DNA from: a bacterium
GTDB lineage: Bacteria > Joyebacterota > Joyebacteria > Joyebacterales > Joyebacteraceae
DNA length: 64,000 bases
Direction: 5' to 3'
Assembly (NCBI GenBank): GCA_025782395.1
Contig: JALGZD010000091.1
Span: forward strand, 1 to 64,000
Below, one piece after another: positions 28,401 to 34,963 of this stretch. The notes beneath the pieces were generated by a model. It did no database searches, was not told the origin of the DNA, and worked only from the letters and a program-made list of their open reading frames with translations. Every line of letters begins with the position of its first letter. Positions within the stretch are counted from its first letter, which is position 1. Position numbers and translations under genes: made by a program.

Positions 28401-28540
28401 ATGAGGTCAGCATGCTGGAGCGAAGCAGGATCCTTGAGGCGCTGGATCGCACGGGATGGAATAAGCAGCAGGCAGCTCAGATCCTGGGCGTGTCACGTAC
28501 CGGCCTGCATGCGAAAATGAAGAAGTATGGAATCGGGTAG
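25439..28540 (+). CDS. TPR-GAF-AAA+ (sigma-54-interacting type)-Fis transcriptional regulator
   Basis: 1033 residues. Residues about 15-500 are many tetratricopeptide repeats (LASAYNNLGVLAKRSGDFHG style). A GAF-like domain follows near 545-700. The AAA+ core has Walker A GESGVGKE (near 747), Walker B GTLFLDEIGEM and FRRDLFYRL. The Fis-type HTH is at the end (NKQQAAQILGVSRTGLHAKM). In the L1 loop the sigma-54-contact motif GAFTGA reads GAFTDA (near 794). That change occurs in some relatives and raises doubt about sigma-54 dependence. It is a one-component regulator with no receiver domain. A terminator follows at 28611-28633. Confidence 0.88.
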   Translation: MSDKRNDNAPEREMLKAFKEALESQSGRDAAVAAVRLGDVYLESDSYTDALSYFERTEAGELREKLTDAEAAGLLVSIAKCYLGLGSYDDARRYCAKLDDLDLGEDDDGSAWAEANVVLARVEIESGRYDDALRAARKGYEILRTRPDSPLLAEAGKVLGIANAELGDIKAARDYFTDYLVTQKRLGNEAGLASAYNNLGVLAKRSGDFHGALEYIESALTIDRKLGHTMAIADRLTNLGIILYKLSRWSEAEEKLNEARKLYGRIGATRGLVAAESALGNIFRVRREWGEAQKLFQNALSASQEKGYLRAEALALEFIGHLEMDRGEHEKALRRLNRALGCAYRLSSNSDVVGEVLRRRAEVYMELGRLDEAERDCSDGIKLTREINDSLEEGATLRVLASVCYAKGERTAAEVLIHRAEEILRRIGESFELARAALADGIGLRESWTGDEPPIDLIEARLSSAAAIFARIGLPNWVARCEFERGKALKVSGLPDRARRWLESARLRFEAAHDSHGLAEIDAALVELDVVLADAGIARRGRYALIAEGYRFLETAEPSPDDLHGFAGELAGALSVDRLVLFQVVDGGTPSVATSVDRTGRGVSDVCRFVRTTVSKRGHSRPLVVSNGHSNGAFTPPEVGALVLIPAEVGLDRERVYLVYADRSRTDRSVAFTQSDVEFVDAAGRILGLTHSRVGGAIGGRSTGEEADKLRDSAETIGIITRSPEMIQILATVEQLKNSRVPVLIRGESGVGKELIAKAIHSGSRTAAGRFVALNSGAIAPNLQESELFGHVRGAFTDADRDREGLIEAAVDGTLFLDEIGEMSRELQVKLLRFLQNGEFRRVGESVARTSNARVISATNKDLRKEVENGGFRRDLFYRLCTITIEVPPLRERPEDIPALTDHFLEHYAKREGKTIPGFSREVKELFLRYGWRGNNVRELENEVRRGVALTRSGETVGIDKMSPELRTRVDVGPGTEFDESCPRSLKDEVSMLERSRILEALDRTGWNKQQAAQILGVSRTGLHAKMKKYGIG

Positions 28541-28610
28541 CGGCGCTGTGGGCGGGACGGCGCGAGCCTCCCGTTGAAGCGGCAGCAACGTCATGACGAC
28601 GCTCTCAGAC

Positions 28611-28633
28611 CGGGCCGGAAGCGGCCCGTTTTT
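28611..28633 (+). terminator. Rho-independent terminator of the regulator gene
   Basis: CGGGCCG (28611-28617) pairs with CGGCCCG (28622-28628), with a 4-nt loop GAAG, followed directly by TTTTTC. Confidence 0.85.
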
Positions 28634-28974
28634 CATTGCCCCTTCACACTACCCAGCCGGCGGCATCAGCGCCGGCGGCTTCTCGGCAGGCGCCCGCGCG
28701 TCTCCAGCAGGCTCTCGTGTACCGTCGAATCTTTGACAGGGCGTCACAAACGTGACACTCGCGTAACCACTGTTCTAGAGCGAAGTTACCACCAGATTTC
28801 TCCAGATTGACCGTGTCGCGTCAAGAACCTGCCACCGTTCGCTAATCTGAGCATCCGTCATCTAAATTGCGAGTCGCGTAACTTGCGGTCAGTGAGTGTG
28901 TTAGGGGCACTGCGCCGGTGCGCGATTGGAGAGCCGATCGGCACAAATTGGCACAATGTCTGCCCTTAAGGAGG

Positions 28975-29175
28975 TTAGAACTTTGACAAAAAAGAATTGG
29001 AAGGGGGTGTGGCCTTGAGTGAAATTATCAGGGGGGCGAGTCCGGTCGCTCTATGGCCCTCGCCCCCTTCCAGAAAAGACAGGCTCTCCGGATTCATCAG
29101 GAGATGATGTGAAACAGAGGGAATGGCCATGCCGAGCGCGGCGAGAGTTAAGATAATAATGGTGATCCTGCTCAT
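28975..29175 (-). CDS. Possible small secreted peptide (weak)
   Basis: 66 residues. It starts MSRITIIILTLAALGMAI, which looks like a signal or membrane helix. A Gly/Ser-containing segment LEGGEGHRATG follows. GAGG lies 8 nt upstream of ATG 29175. No homologue is recognised. It may be a chance frame, but it is the only reasonable small gene in the gap and lies next to the peptide locus. Confidence 0.3.
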   Translation of the reverse strand: MSRITIIILTLAALGMAIPSVSHHLLMNPESLSFLEGGEGHRATGLAPLIISLKATPPSNSFLSKF

Positions 29176-29490
29176 CGGAATAGCCTCGCCGTTCCTCGGC
29201 TGAATATGAACAGCTATCGAATCTCCTGGCACCTGGTGGTAGCTGCAGAGAATAGAGAAGAAAGGCTGGCGACAGCAAGGAGTGACACCGACGAAGCAAC
29301 ACCAACTGCTCTCCACCCGGATTCCATCCGAACGGCGACCTTGGTCAGAAGCATCCTCCTCCCAGGATGGGATCCAGCCCACGAGGCCGGCAGGCGCGAA
29401 CGATCTTCCACAATCCGCCTGCCGGCTGTTCTACGCTCGGGAGCCATAGTGCAATGTAGTGTGTAATCCAAGTAGACAGCTGCGACAGAG

Positions 29491-29514
29491 CGGCGTGGTC
29501 ATGAGGCCACGCCG
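29491..29514 (+). terminator. Terminator-like hairpin within the gene-poor region
   Basis: CGGCGTGG (29491-29498) pairs with CCACGCCG (29507-29514), with an 8-nt loop, then TTTATGTGTTG. Nothing obvious upstream needs it on the + strand. Confidence 0.6.
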
Positions 29515-29689
29515 TTTATGTGTTGTGCCCGTTTGCGCTGCCTGCGATGGAGTTGACGCATGCTCCACACGAATTGGTCGGTAACTTGCTTCTACCAGGC
29601 TTCCCCGGGAGCGCGGCCGGTCTGTGGTCAGCGGCGACGCCGGCTCCGAATCGCGGATTTCAGTCCCCTGTCCTCAACGCCTGATCGTC

Positions 29690-29773
29690 GGATCTTCCCC
29701 AACGGGTCATTCCAGTCGGATCTTCCCCAACGGGTCATTCCAGTCGGATCTTCCCCAATGGGTCATTCCAACA
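29690..29773 (+). repeat. 28-bp tandem repeat, three copies
   Basis: Units at 29690-29717, 29718-29745 and 29746-29773 (last one diverged at its 3' end). The core is GGATCTTCCCCAACGGGTCA. The repeat is 35 bp before the chosen start of the radical SAM fusion. It could be regulatory, or could be an in-frame N-terminal extension of that protein. Confidence 0.85.
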
Positions 29774-29806
29774 GTGCGATCATCCAGCACGCAAAGCCGA
29801 TTCGAC

Positions 29807-32173
29807 ATGCGAGAGGAGCTGCGCGATGTCGCGGCCGGCTTCGAGTCGTCCGTCAGTCGGCTTCGGTCGAACGGCACGATGAAGGGCGCGATGTCCGACA
29901 GGGGCATCAGACCGACCAACATCGCCGTCGCGCTTCCATTCCTTCTGATCGAAGGCATCCGGTTCGAAGGCGACCGGGATGCGGCGAGAGCGATGTCTCT
30001 GGGGAACGCATTCGCTACGGCGCATTTCCTCTCCCAGGATGAGCTTCTGGACGGCACAAGGGACGCCGGTCCGAGGGCGCTTGGGTTCTGCGACAGGTGT
30101 CTGTCCGAGTTCGTTCGCCTGTACGCCGAACTCGTCCCCCGGGAGAGCGAGTTCTGGCAGCACTACGACCGCTTCATGGACGAGTACTTCGCCAGCCTCG
30201 AGTGGGAGCTGTCCGTTCACGACGAAGATGGAGGTGTCAGGGCTGTCGGGGATGATGAGCTCGACGGGACGCTTCTCCTTCTGGGAAGGAAGATGTCGCC
30301 ACTCAAGGTCACGGCCGCTGCGGTAGCCGCGCTTGGGGGGCGGCCGGATCTGCTTCCAGCTATGGAGCGGCTGATCGAGGAGTACCATGCCGGCTACCAG
30401 CTGGCTGATGACCTGGTCGATCTTCACGAGGATCTGGCAGCAGGCCGTCCGTCGGCAACTGTGTGGATGCTCCTTCGGTGGAGCGGCCGCACGGAGCTTC
30501 CAGAAAGGCTCTCGGCGAGAGGTCTTCTCAGGATGGCGGTCGAGTCAGGCGCACTGCAGAGAGTCACCGGGACAATGGAGTCATGCTACGCGCAGGCGCT
30601 CAGCACGGCTGATGATCTTCCTTGTCCAGAGCTCGCTGAGTTTATGAGCACTGTGCTTCGCAACGCGGTCCTCGGCAACACCCGAATGACGCGCCGCCTC
30701 TCACTTGAGGCGCTTGCCGCCGGGAGCAGTCCGGCAAGTGGGGGAGACCAGGACGGCCGGGAACCACACGATTCAATCGAGCCCGCGATCCTTGCGGCGC
30801 GCGAGCTGCATACGTTCAGCGTGGACGGAAAAGAGCTCGCGTTCGATCCCGCGTCCGGTTTCTTCTTTGAAGCAGACACCGTCGCGGCAGATACCATCAG
30901 GTGGCTCAGGAGAAGCGCGCCCGCGACCGACCGAGCGGTCCTCGAGCTCAATCACGGCGCCACCTCAGTTCGAACCGCCATCTCCGAAGTAGCAGGACTG
31001 ACGCCGGGCAGGAAGCCCTGTCGAGACGGGACGCGGGCCGGGGAGATCGAGATCTCCATCAAGTCGTTGGCGCTCAACGTGAGCAGCGCCTGCAACCTCT
31101 CGTGTACCTACTGTTACCTCGGAGCAATGTCAGGTTCTCAGACGGGCGCCGGACGTCGTAGAGAGAACGCGGCAGGTGAGACCATGGCGGAAGATGTCGC
31201 TTTCAGGGCCATTGATCTCCTGATACGCGAGTCGTTCGGAGAGCCGGAGATATCGATGGTCTTCTTCGGCGGAGAGCCACTTCTCGCGACGGACATGCTC
31301 CGTCCAGTCGTTCGCTACGCGAGAGAGCGCGCCACCGAGGTGGGGCGGAAGATCCGCTTCCACATGACAACGAACGGAACACTGCTTACGCCCGGCACCG
31401 CCAGACTTCTTGCCGAGCTCGGCATTGACGTCATGGTCAGCATGGACGGCTGCGAAGAGGATCACGACGCCAACCGGCGCTTCCGCAACGGCAAGGGATC
31501 GTACGCGCATATCGTCCGCAATCTGATGGAGCTGCCTCCCGGTTTCGGCGTGGGGGTCCGGGCGACCGTGACGGAGTCGTCGCGACCTCTGACCGAGCTT
31601 GTGGCGCATCTTGCAGGGCTCGGTTTTTCCACCGTGCACCTGGCTCCGGTGAGCGGTACAAGTATGAGCAGAGAGTTCGCGGAGCGGCTCTGTTCTGAAT
31701 TCGAAGCGCTTGCTATAACGGAACGTGACGCACTTCTGAGAGGTTCGCGCCCGTCGGTGAGCAGTTTCACCGAGCCGATGGCGCTCCTGGCGCGGGGGTC
31801 TCGCCGCGATTCTCCGTGTGGTGCCGGGGCGCGCTATCTCTCCGTTGCGACGGACGGGACACTCTACCTCTGCCACAGATTCGCAGGTGACGATCGCTTC
31901 GCCGTCGGACACGTGGCAGCCGGCATCGACCGTGGGGCGATCACGTCGCTGCTCAAGAGGCTGCGAGCAGCATCGTCCGCTTGTCTGGATTGCTGGGCAC
32001 GTGACCTGTGCGGGGGGCCGTGCCATCATGATCTTGAGACGATGCCGGGAGAATCGGTGGGGCATGATGCGGTGCGATGCTCCGTCAGGAGGAGGATCAT
32101 CGAGCTTTCGATGTGGTTGTACGCGGAGCTGCCCGAGGAGCAGAGGAATCGCCTGCGGACGAGCGCGAAGTAA
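29807..32173 (+). CDS. Fusion of isoprenoid-synthase-like domain and radical SAM-SPASM peptide maturase
   Basis: About 788 residues. Residues 1-300 look like a class 1 isoprenoid (trans-prenyltransferase) fold. The first Asp motif is degenerate (QDELLDG, near 78) and the second is YQLADDLVDLHEDLAAGRPS (near 198). Residues about 320-415 contain a leader-recognition-like segment (LHTFSVDGKELAFDPASGFFF), as in SCIFF/QhpD-type maturases. The radical SAM core starts CNLSCTYC (near 430) with FFGGEPLL. It ends in a SPASM domain with cysteines in SPCGAGA, LYLCHR, CLDCWARDLCGGPC and RCSV. Such enzymes modify peptides. Two Cys-rich peptides follow. Start is uncertain: ATG 29807 has no clear SD, and the frame stays open to 29624. 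Confidence 0.85.
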   Translation: MREELRDVAAGFESSVSRLRSNGTMKGAMSDRGIRPTNIAVALPFLLIEGIRFEGDRDAARAMSLGNAFATAHFLSQDELLDGTRDAGPRALGFCDRCLSEFVRLYAELVPRESEFWQHYDRFMDEYFASLEWELSVHDEDGGVRAVGDDELDGTLLLLGRKMSPLKVTAAAVAALGGRPDLLPAMERLIEEYHAGYQLADDLVDLHEDLAAGRPSATVWMLLRWSGRTELPERLSARGLLRMAVESGALQRVTGTMESCYAQALSTADDLPCPELAEFMSTVLRNAVLGNTRMTRRLSLEALAAGSSPASGGDQDGREPHDSIEPAILAARELHTFSVDGKELAFDPASGFFFEADTVAADTIRWLRRSAPATDRAVLELNHGATSVRTAISEVAGLTPGRKPCRDGTRAGEIEISIKSLALNVSSACNLSCTYCYLGAMSGSQTGAGRRRENAAGETMAEDVAFRAIDLLIRESFGEPEISMVFFGGEPLLATDMLRPVVRYARERATEVGRKIRFHMTTNGTLLTPGTARLLAELGIDVMVSMDGCEEDHDANRRFRNGKGSYAHIVRNLMELPPGFGVGVRATVTESSRPLTELVAHLAGLGFSTVHLAPVSGTSMSREFAERLCSEFEALAITERDALLRGSRPSVSSFTEPMALLARGSRRDSPCGAGARYLSVATDGTLYLCHRFAGDDRFAVGHVAAGIDRGAITSLLKRLRAASSACLDCWARDLCGGPCHHDLETMPGESVGHDAVRCSVRRRIIELSMWLYAELPEEQRNRLRTSAK

Positions 32174-32183
32174 GACTGACAGC

Positions 32184-32309
32184 GAGGCAAGGGTGCGGGA
32201 TTGTCCGCGGGTGGAAGCGGGCGGAGAGGCAAGGGTGCGCGACCGTCCGCAGGTGGAAGCGGGCGGAGAGGCAAGGGTGTGGGACCGTCCGCGGGTGGAA
32301 GCGGGCGGC
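32184..32309 (+). repeat. 42-bp tandem repeat, three copies
   Basis: Units at 32184-32225, 32226-32267 and 32268-32309. Each begins GAGGCAAGGGTG and ends GGTGGAAGCGGGCGG. Each can form a small CCGC/GCGG hairpin. The repeat fills the space between the maturase stop and the first precursor peptide. The unit is a multiple of three and the frame is open, but translation is not supported. It may tune expression of peptide relative to enzyme. Confidence 0.85.
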
Positions 32310-32335
32310 GAAGCGGATGTGCGGGAGAGGGGGTG

Positions 32336-32521
32336 ATGGGGTTGAAGCACATGAAGCTGGCGAACGGCATCAGAGGGGCGGCCGAAGTCGCGGCGCAGTC
32401 GGAGGTGAGTGACCTGTGTTTCGTCGACTACTCGCAGTGTCCTTCGTCGGATCTCTGCTGGATTGTGGATGCCGGGTGCGGATGCGAGCAGCATGACAAC
32501 TGCTTTGTTGATACGGGGTAG
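32336..32521 (+). CDS. RiPP precursor peptide A, Cys/Asp-rich
   Basis: 61 residues. The leader is KHMKLANG at residues 4-11, then Ala/Ser/Glu-rich. The core (27-61) has Cys at 28, 35, 41, 48, 50 and 56, each followed by Asp: C28-D31, C35-D39, C41-D45, C50-D54 and C56-D59. This CX2D/CX3D spacing resembles ranthipeptide precursors. No signal peptide, as expected for a cytosolic substrate of a radical SAM enzyme. SD AGAGGGGG precedes ATG 32336; ATG 32351 is also possible but has no SD. It lies directly downstream of the maturase. Confidence 0.8.
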   Translation: MGLKHMKLANGIRGAAEVAAQSEVSDLCFVDYSQCPSSDLCWIVDAGCGCEQHDNCFVDTG

Positions 32522-32559
32522 GTGTGGTGGGCAGTCGCGTACGGGAAGGAGATCAAGGA

Positions 32560-32727
32560 ATGAATCATCTCAGGCTGGCGAACAGCGGTTCGGATTCGTC
32601 CGGCGCAGCACCGGATTCGCTCCTGTGCTACATTTTCGTTGACTGGGGAGACTGCGGTTCTGTCGACCAGTGTGGGTTTGACTTCGGCAGCTGCGGCGGG
32701 AGAGACGTCTGTCTCGTCGACTACTAG
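32560..32727 (+). CDS. RiPP precursor peptide B, Cys/Asp-rich
   Basis: 55 residues. The leader motif NHLRLANS (2-9) matches KHMKLANG of peptide A. The core has Cys at 23, 32, 38, 45 and 51, each followed by Asp: C23-D28 (CX4D), C32-D36 and C45-D49 (CX3D), C38-D41 and C51-D54 (CX2D). It ends CLVDY, where peptide A ends CFVDTG. AAGGAG lies 8 nt before ATG. Gene order is maturase, A, B, then propeller protein and ABC exporter. A second, diverged substrate in the same locus argues these are real precursors. Confidence 0.8.
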   Translation: MNHLRLANSGSDSSGAAPDSLLCYIFVDWGDCGSVDQCGFDFGSCGGRDVCLVDY

Positions 32728-32736
32728 GAGGAAGAG

Positions 32737-34209
32737 ATGAGAGCCGTGGGTGGGTGTTCTGCGGGGGGCGTAGAGAGGCGATCGACGTGGGTCATCACCG
32801 TCGCTGCAATCCTGTGCGCTGGGGCACTCACCGCGGCGCAGGTTGATGCCGGCGTGGGTGCATCCTCCGCCGCAGCGGGGCTTGGTGGCGTGGAGGTTCG
32901 CTCAATAGGGAGCGTTGCTGATTCGACGGTTGCCGGCACAGTAAGGATAGATGAATTGTGGGTGACAAGCCTTGACGTTTCGGGGGCGAACATCGCCGAC
33001 GCGCTTCTTGCGGATCTCGACGGAGATGGAGTCCGCGAGATCCTCGTGACAATGGGAAGGGGGAGGGAACTCACGACGGTGGTCGCTCTCGAGCCGGAAT
33101 CCGGCACTGAACTCTGGCGTGTCGTCTACACGAGTGCGGCCAGCGCGCTCACGTCCGATCTCTTCGCGTCCCCGGGAGAGGAGGTCATGACGTGCTTCGG
33201 GCACAGGGTCCTGGTTCAGAGCGGCGCAAGGGGCAAGACCCTCGCCGAGCGCGAGCTTCCAGGGAAGGGTCGTGGCATCGGCGTTGTGCGAACGACATCC
33301 GGAGAACTGCTCATCGTTCTGACTGTCCGCGGCGACGAGAGCGACGACCTCGTGGCTTTGGAACTTCCCGGACTGGTCGAGCGCTGGAGAAGAACGGCTC
33401 GACACGACGGCAGCGTGTTTGGGGACGGGTTGTCGAAACTCATATGCGCCGACGTCGACGGGGACGGCGCGTCGGAAATCCTGGTTGTGGAGAACGCAAA
33501 CATCCTCAGATGTGTGTCATCGGCCGGCGAGGATCTCTGGAGCTCGGAGCTGGGAAAGAAGAGTCGCATGCATCCCGAGGGTGTCGCCAGTAATCTGCCC
33601 GTTGTCGCAGACCTGACGGGCGATGGATACAACGAGGTCGCCATCGGTTGCTTCGCCGGCGCACTTATTACCCTCGATGGGGAGACCGGTGATGAATTGG
33701 TTCGCATGCGGTTCGGCAACGAATACCACAGGGAAGTGATCGCAAAGAGACAACTGCCGCGTTTCATCAGGAACATGATCGCTGGAACGGGGGAACCGAT
33801 AGGCGAAATGGCGTCCGTCGACGTGGATGGCTCAAGCGGCAGTGAACTCGTCTTTGGCTGCAGTGACGGCCTGTTGTACGCGGTGGCGCCCAAGTGGGAG
33901 AAGCGTGTCTGGGAACTCGACCTCGGGGGTGATGTCTACGATGCGCCGGTGCCCGTCGAACTGGCGCACGTTGGATTGGACGGAGGCGTCGTACCGTGTC
34001 TCGTGGCATGGCATGAGCGACGCGTCGCAGTGCTGGCGCGCGGGACAGGCGAAGAGATTGTCGCTCTTCCTGATGATGTGGGGGCGTCTTGTGTGCTCGT
34101 ATGCGATGTGAACGGCGACGGCAAGGACGACCTCATCGTTGTCAGCGCGAGCACTCAGAACGTCAGGGCGCTGGAGTTTCGCACGGTGGTGGACGAGGGG
34201 AAACGATGA
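32737..34209 (+). CDS. Secreted FG-GAP/VCBS-type beta-propeller protein of the RiPP locus
   Basis: 490 residues. The signal peptide is about 15-38 (STWVITVAAILCAGALTAAQ). The rest is a propeller with repeated calcium-loop motifs: ADLDGDGVREI, CADVDGDGASEI, ADLTGDGYNEV, VDVDGSSGSEL and CDVNGDGKDDL. There are also PQQ-like blades (LITLDGETGDEL). Such proteins bind partners or surfaces. No protease motif is seen. AGGAGG lies 7 nt before ATG, 9 bp after peptide B, so they are one transcript. It may bind the product outside the cytoplasm or help export, an inference. Confidence 0.82.
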   Translation: MRAVGGCSAGGVERRSTWVITVAAILCAGALTAAQVDAGVGASSAAAGLGGVEVRSIGSVADSTVAGTVRIDELWVTSLDVSGANIADALLADLDGDGVREILVTMGRGRELTTVVALEPESGTELWRVVYTSAASALTSDLFASPGEEVMTCFGHRVLVQSGARGKTLAERELPGKGRGIGVVRTTSGELLIVLTVRGDESDDLVALELPGLVERWRRTARHDGSVFGDGLSKLICADVDGDGASEILVVENANILRCVSSAGEDLWSSELGKKSRMHPEGVASNLPVVADLTGDGYNEVAIGCFAGALITLDGETGDELVRMRFGNEYHREVIAKRQLPRFIRNMIAGTGEPIGEMASVDVDGSSGSELVFGCSDGLLYAVAPKWEKRVWELDLGGDVYDAPVPVELAHVGLDGGVVPCLVAWHERRVAVLARGTGEEIVALPDDVGASCVLVCDVNGDGKDDLIVVSASTQNVRALEFRTVVDEGKR

Positions 34210-34246
34210 GGAGCGCAGGATTCGTCGAATCGGCAGAGAGGAAGCG

Positions 34247-34963
34247 ATGAAGATCGTGGAGTTCTCCGATGTCGGAAAGCAATTCCGGCGTCGCGGCCAG
34301 CGGCTGGATGCACTGAGAGACCTCAGCTTCACGGCGGCGCCGGGCGAAGCGATCGCTCTCGTCGGTCCAAACGGAGCCGGGAAGAGCACGGCGCTCCGTA
34401 TCGCAGCCGGCCTCCTGATACCATCGGGCGGCCGCGCCGTTGTCTGCGGCTTTGACGTGAGGCATGCGGCGACGCACGTTCGACGCCGTGTAGGGGTCTC
34501 GCTCGGTGCCGAACGCTCGTTCTACGTAAGGCTGACGGCAAAGATGAACCTTGCGTTCTTCGGGCGTCTCGCCGGGCTTCGGGGCAGGGAGTTGTCTTCG
34601 GCCGTGGACTGCGTGGCGGACGAACTGGATCTCGGACCGTGGCTGAATATGCGCGCTGGGCGACTGTCCAGGGGGACGGGCGCGCGGCTGGCCGTGGCGA
34701 GAGCTTTCCTCGGGGCCCCGTCGCTTCTTCTTCTCGATGAGCCGTTTGCCTCTCTGGACATTACCGGGCGCGCTCTCGTGTGTTGCGCGATCGAGCGGAG
34801 GCTCCGCGACGGGTGCGCTCTCGTGATGGCGACTCACAGAATGGAGGAATCGCGCTTCTGCGAACAGATCGTCGAGTTGCCGTCACCCGTGTCCGATCCC
34901 ATCTCGTCGTCCGGGATGTCGGGGCAGCGACGGTCCGCCCAGCCGTCAACGGGGCACGCGTGA
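34247..34963 (+). CDS. ABC transporter ATP-binding protein of the RiPP locus
   Basis: About 238 residues. Walker A is GPNGAGKST (near residue 43), Walker B LLLLDEPFASLD and the H-loop ATHRMEE. The signature reads LSRGTGARLAVARA; the canonical form is LSGGQ, so it is diverged but recognisable. It pairs with the permease that starts at its stop (TGATG overlap). ATG 34247 has AGAGGAAG upstream; the 36-codon upstream extension has no SD. It is an ABC-2-type exporter subunit, probably moving the modified peptides. Confidence 0.85.
   Translation: MKIVEFSDVGKQFRRRGQRLDALRDLSFTAAPGEAIALVGPNGAGKSTALRIAAGLLIPSGGRAVVCGFDVRHAATHVRRRVGVSLGAERSFYVRLTAKMNLAFFGRLAGLRGRELSSAVDCVADELDLGPWLNMRAGRLSRGTGARLAVARAFLGAPSLLLLDEPFASLDITGRALVCCAIERRLRDGCALVMATHRMEESRFCEQIVELPSPVSDPISSSGMSGQRRSAQPSTGHA

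Larger units (their letters stand above)
28634..29806. other. Long gene-poor region upstream of the RiPP locus
   Basis: About 1.2 kb without a clear large gene. On the + strand an excellent SD (AAGGAGG, near 28969-28975) precedes a TTG that opens an 11-codon frame. A near-sigma-54 element is at about 28949 (TGGCAC, 5 nt, CTGCC; the expected second half is TTGC). A minus-strand 66-codon frame lies at 28975-29175. A terminator hairpin is at 29491-29514, and a 28-bp tandem repeat at 29690-29773. A hidden small transcript is possible. Confidence 0.45.

Noticed and set aside
31130-32494. 454-codon minus-strand frame across the maturase and the 42-bp repeats
   Set aside because: Antisense to the radical SAM core. 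Its repeated Pro/Ser segment is only the repeats read backwards.
34139-34246. N-terminal extension of the ABC ATPase from 34139
   Set aside because: The extra Arg-rich residues have no family match and overlap the end of the propeller gene. ATG 34247 begins the conserved fold.
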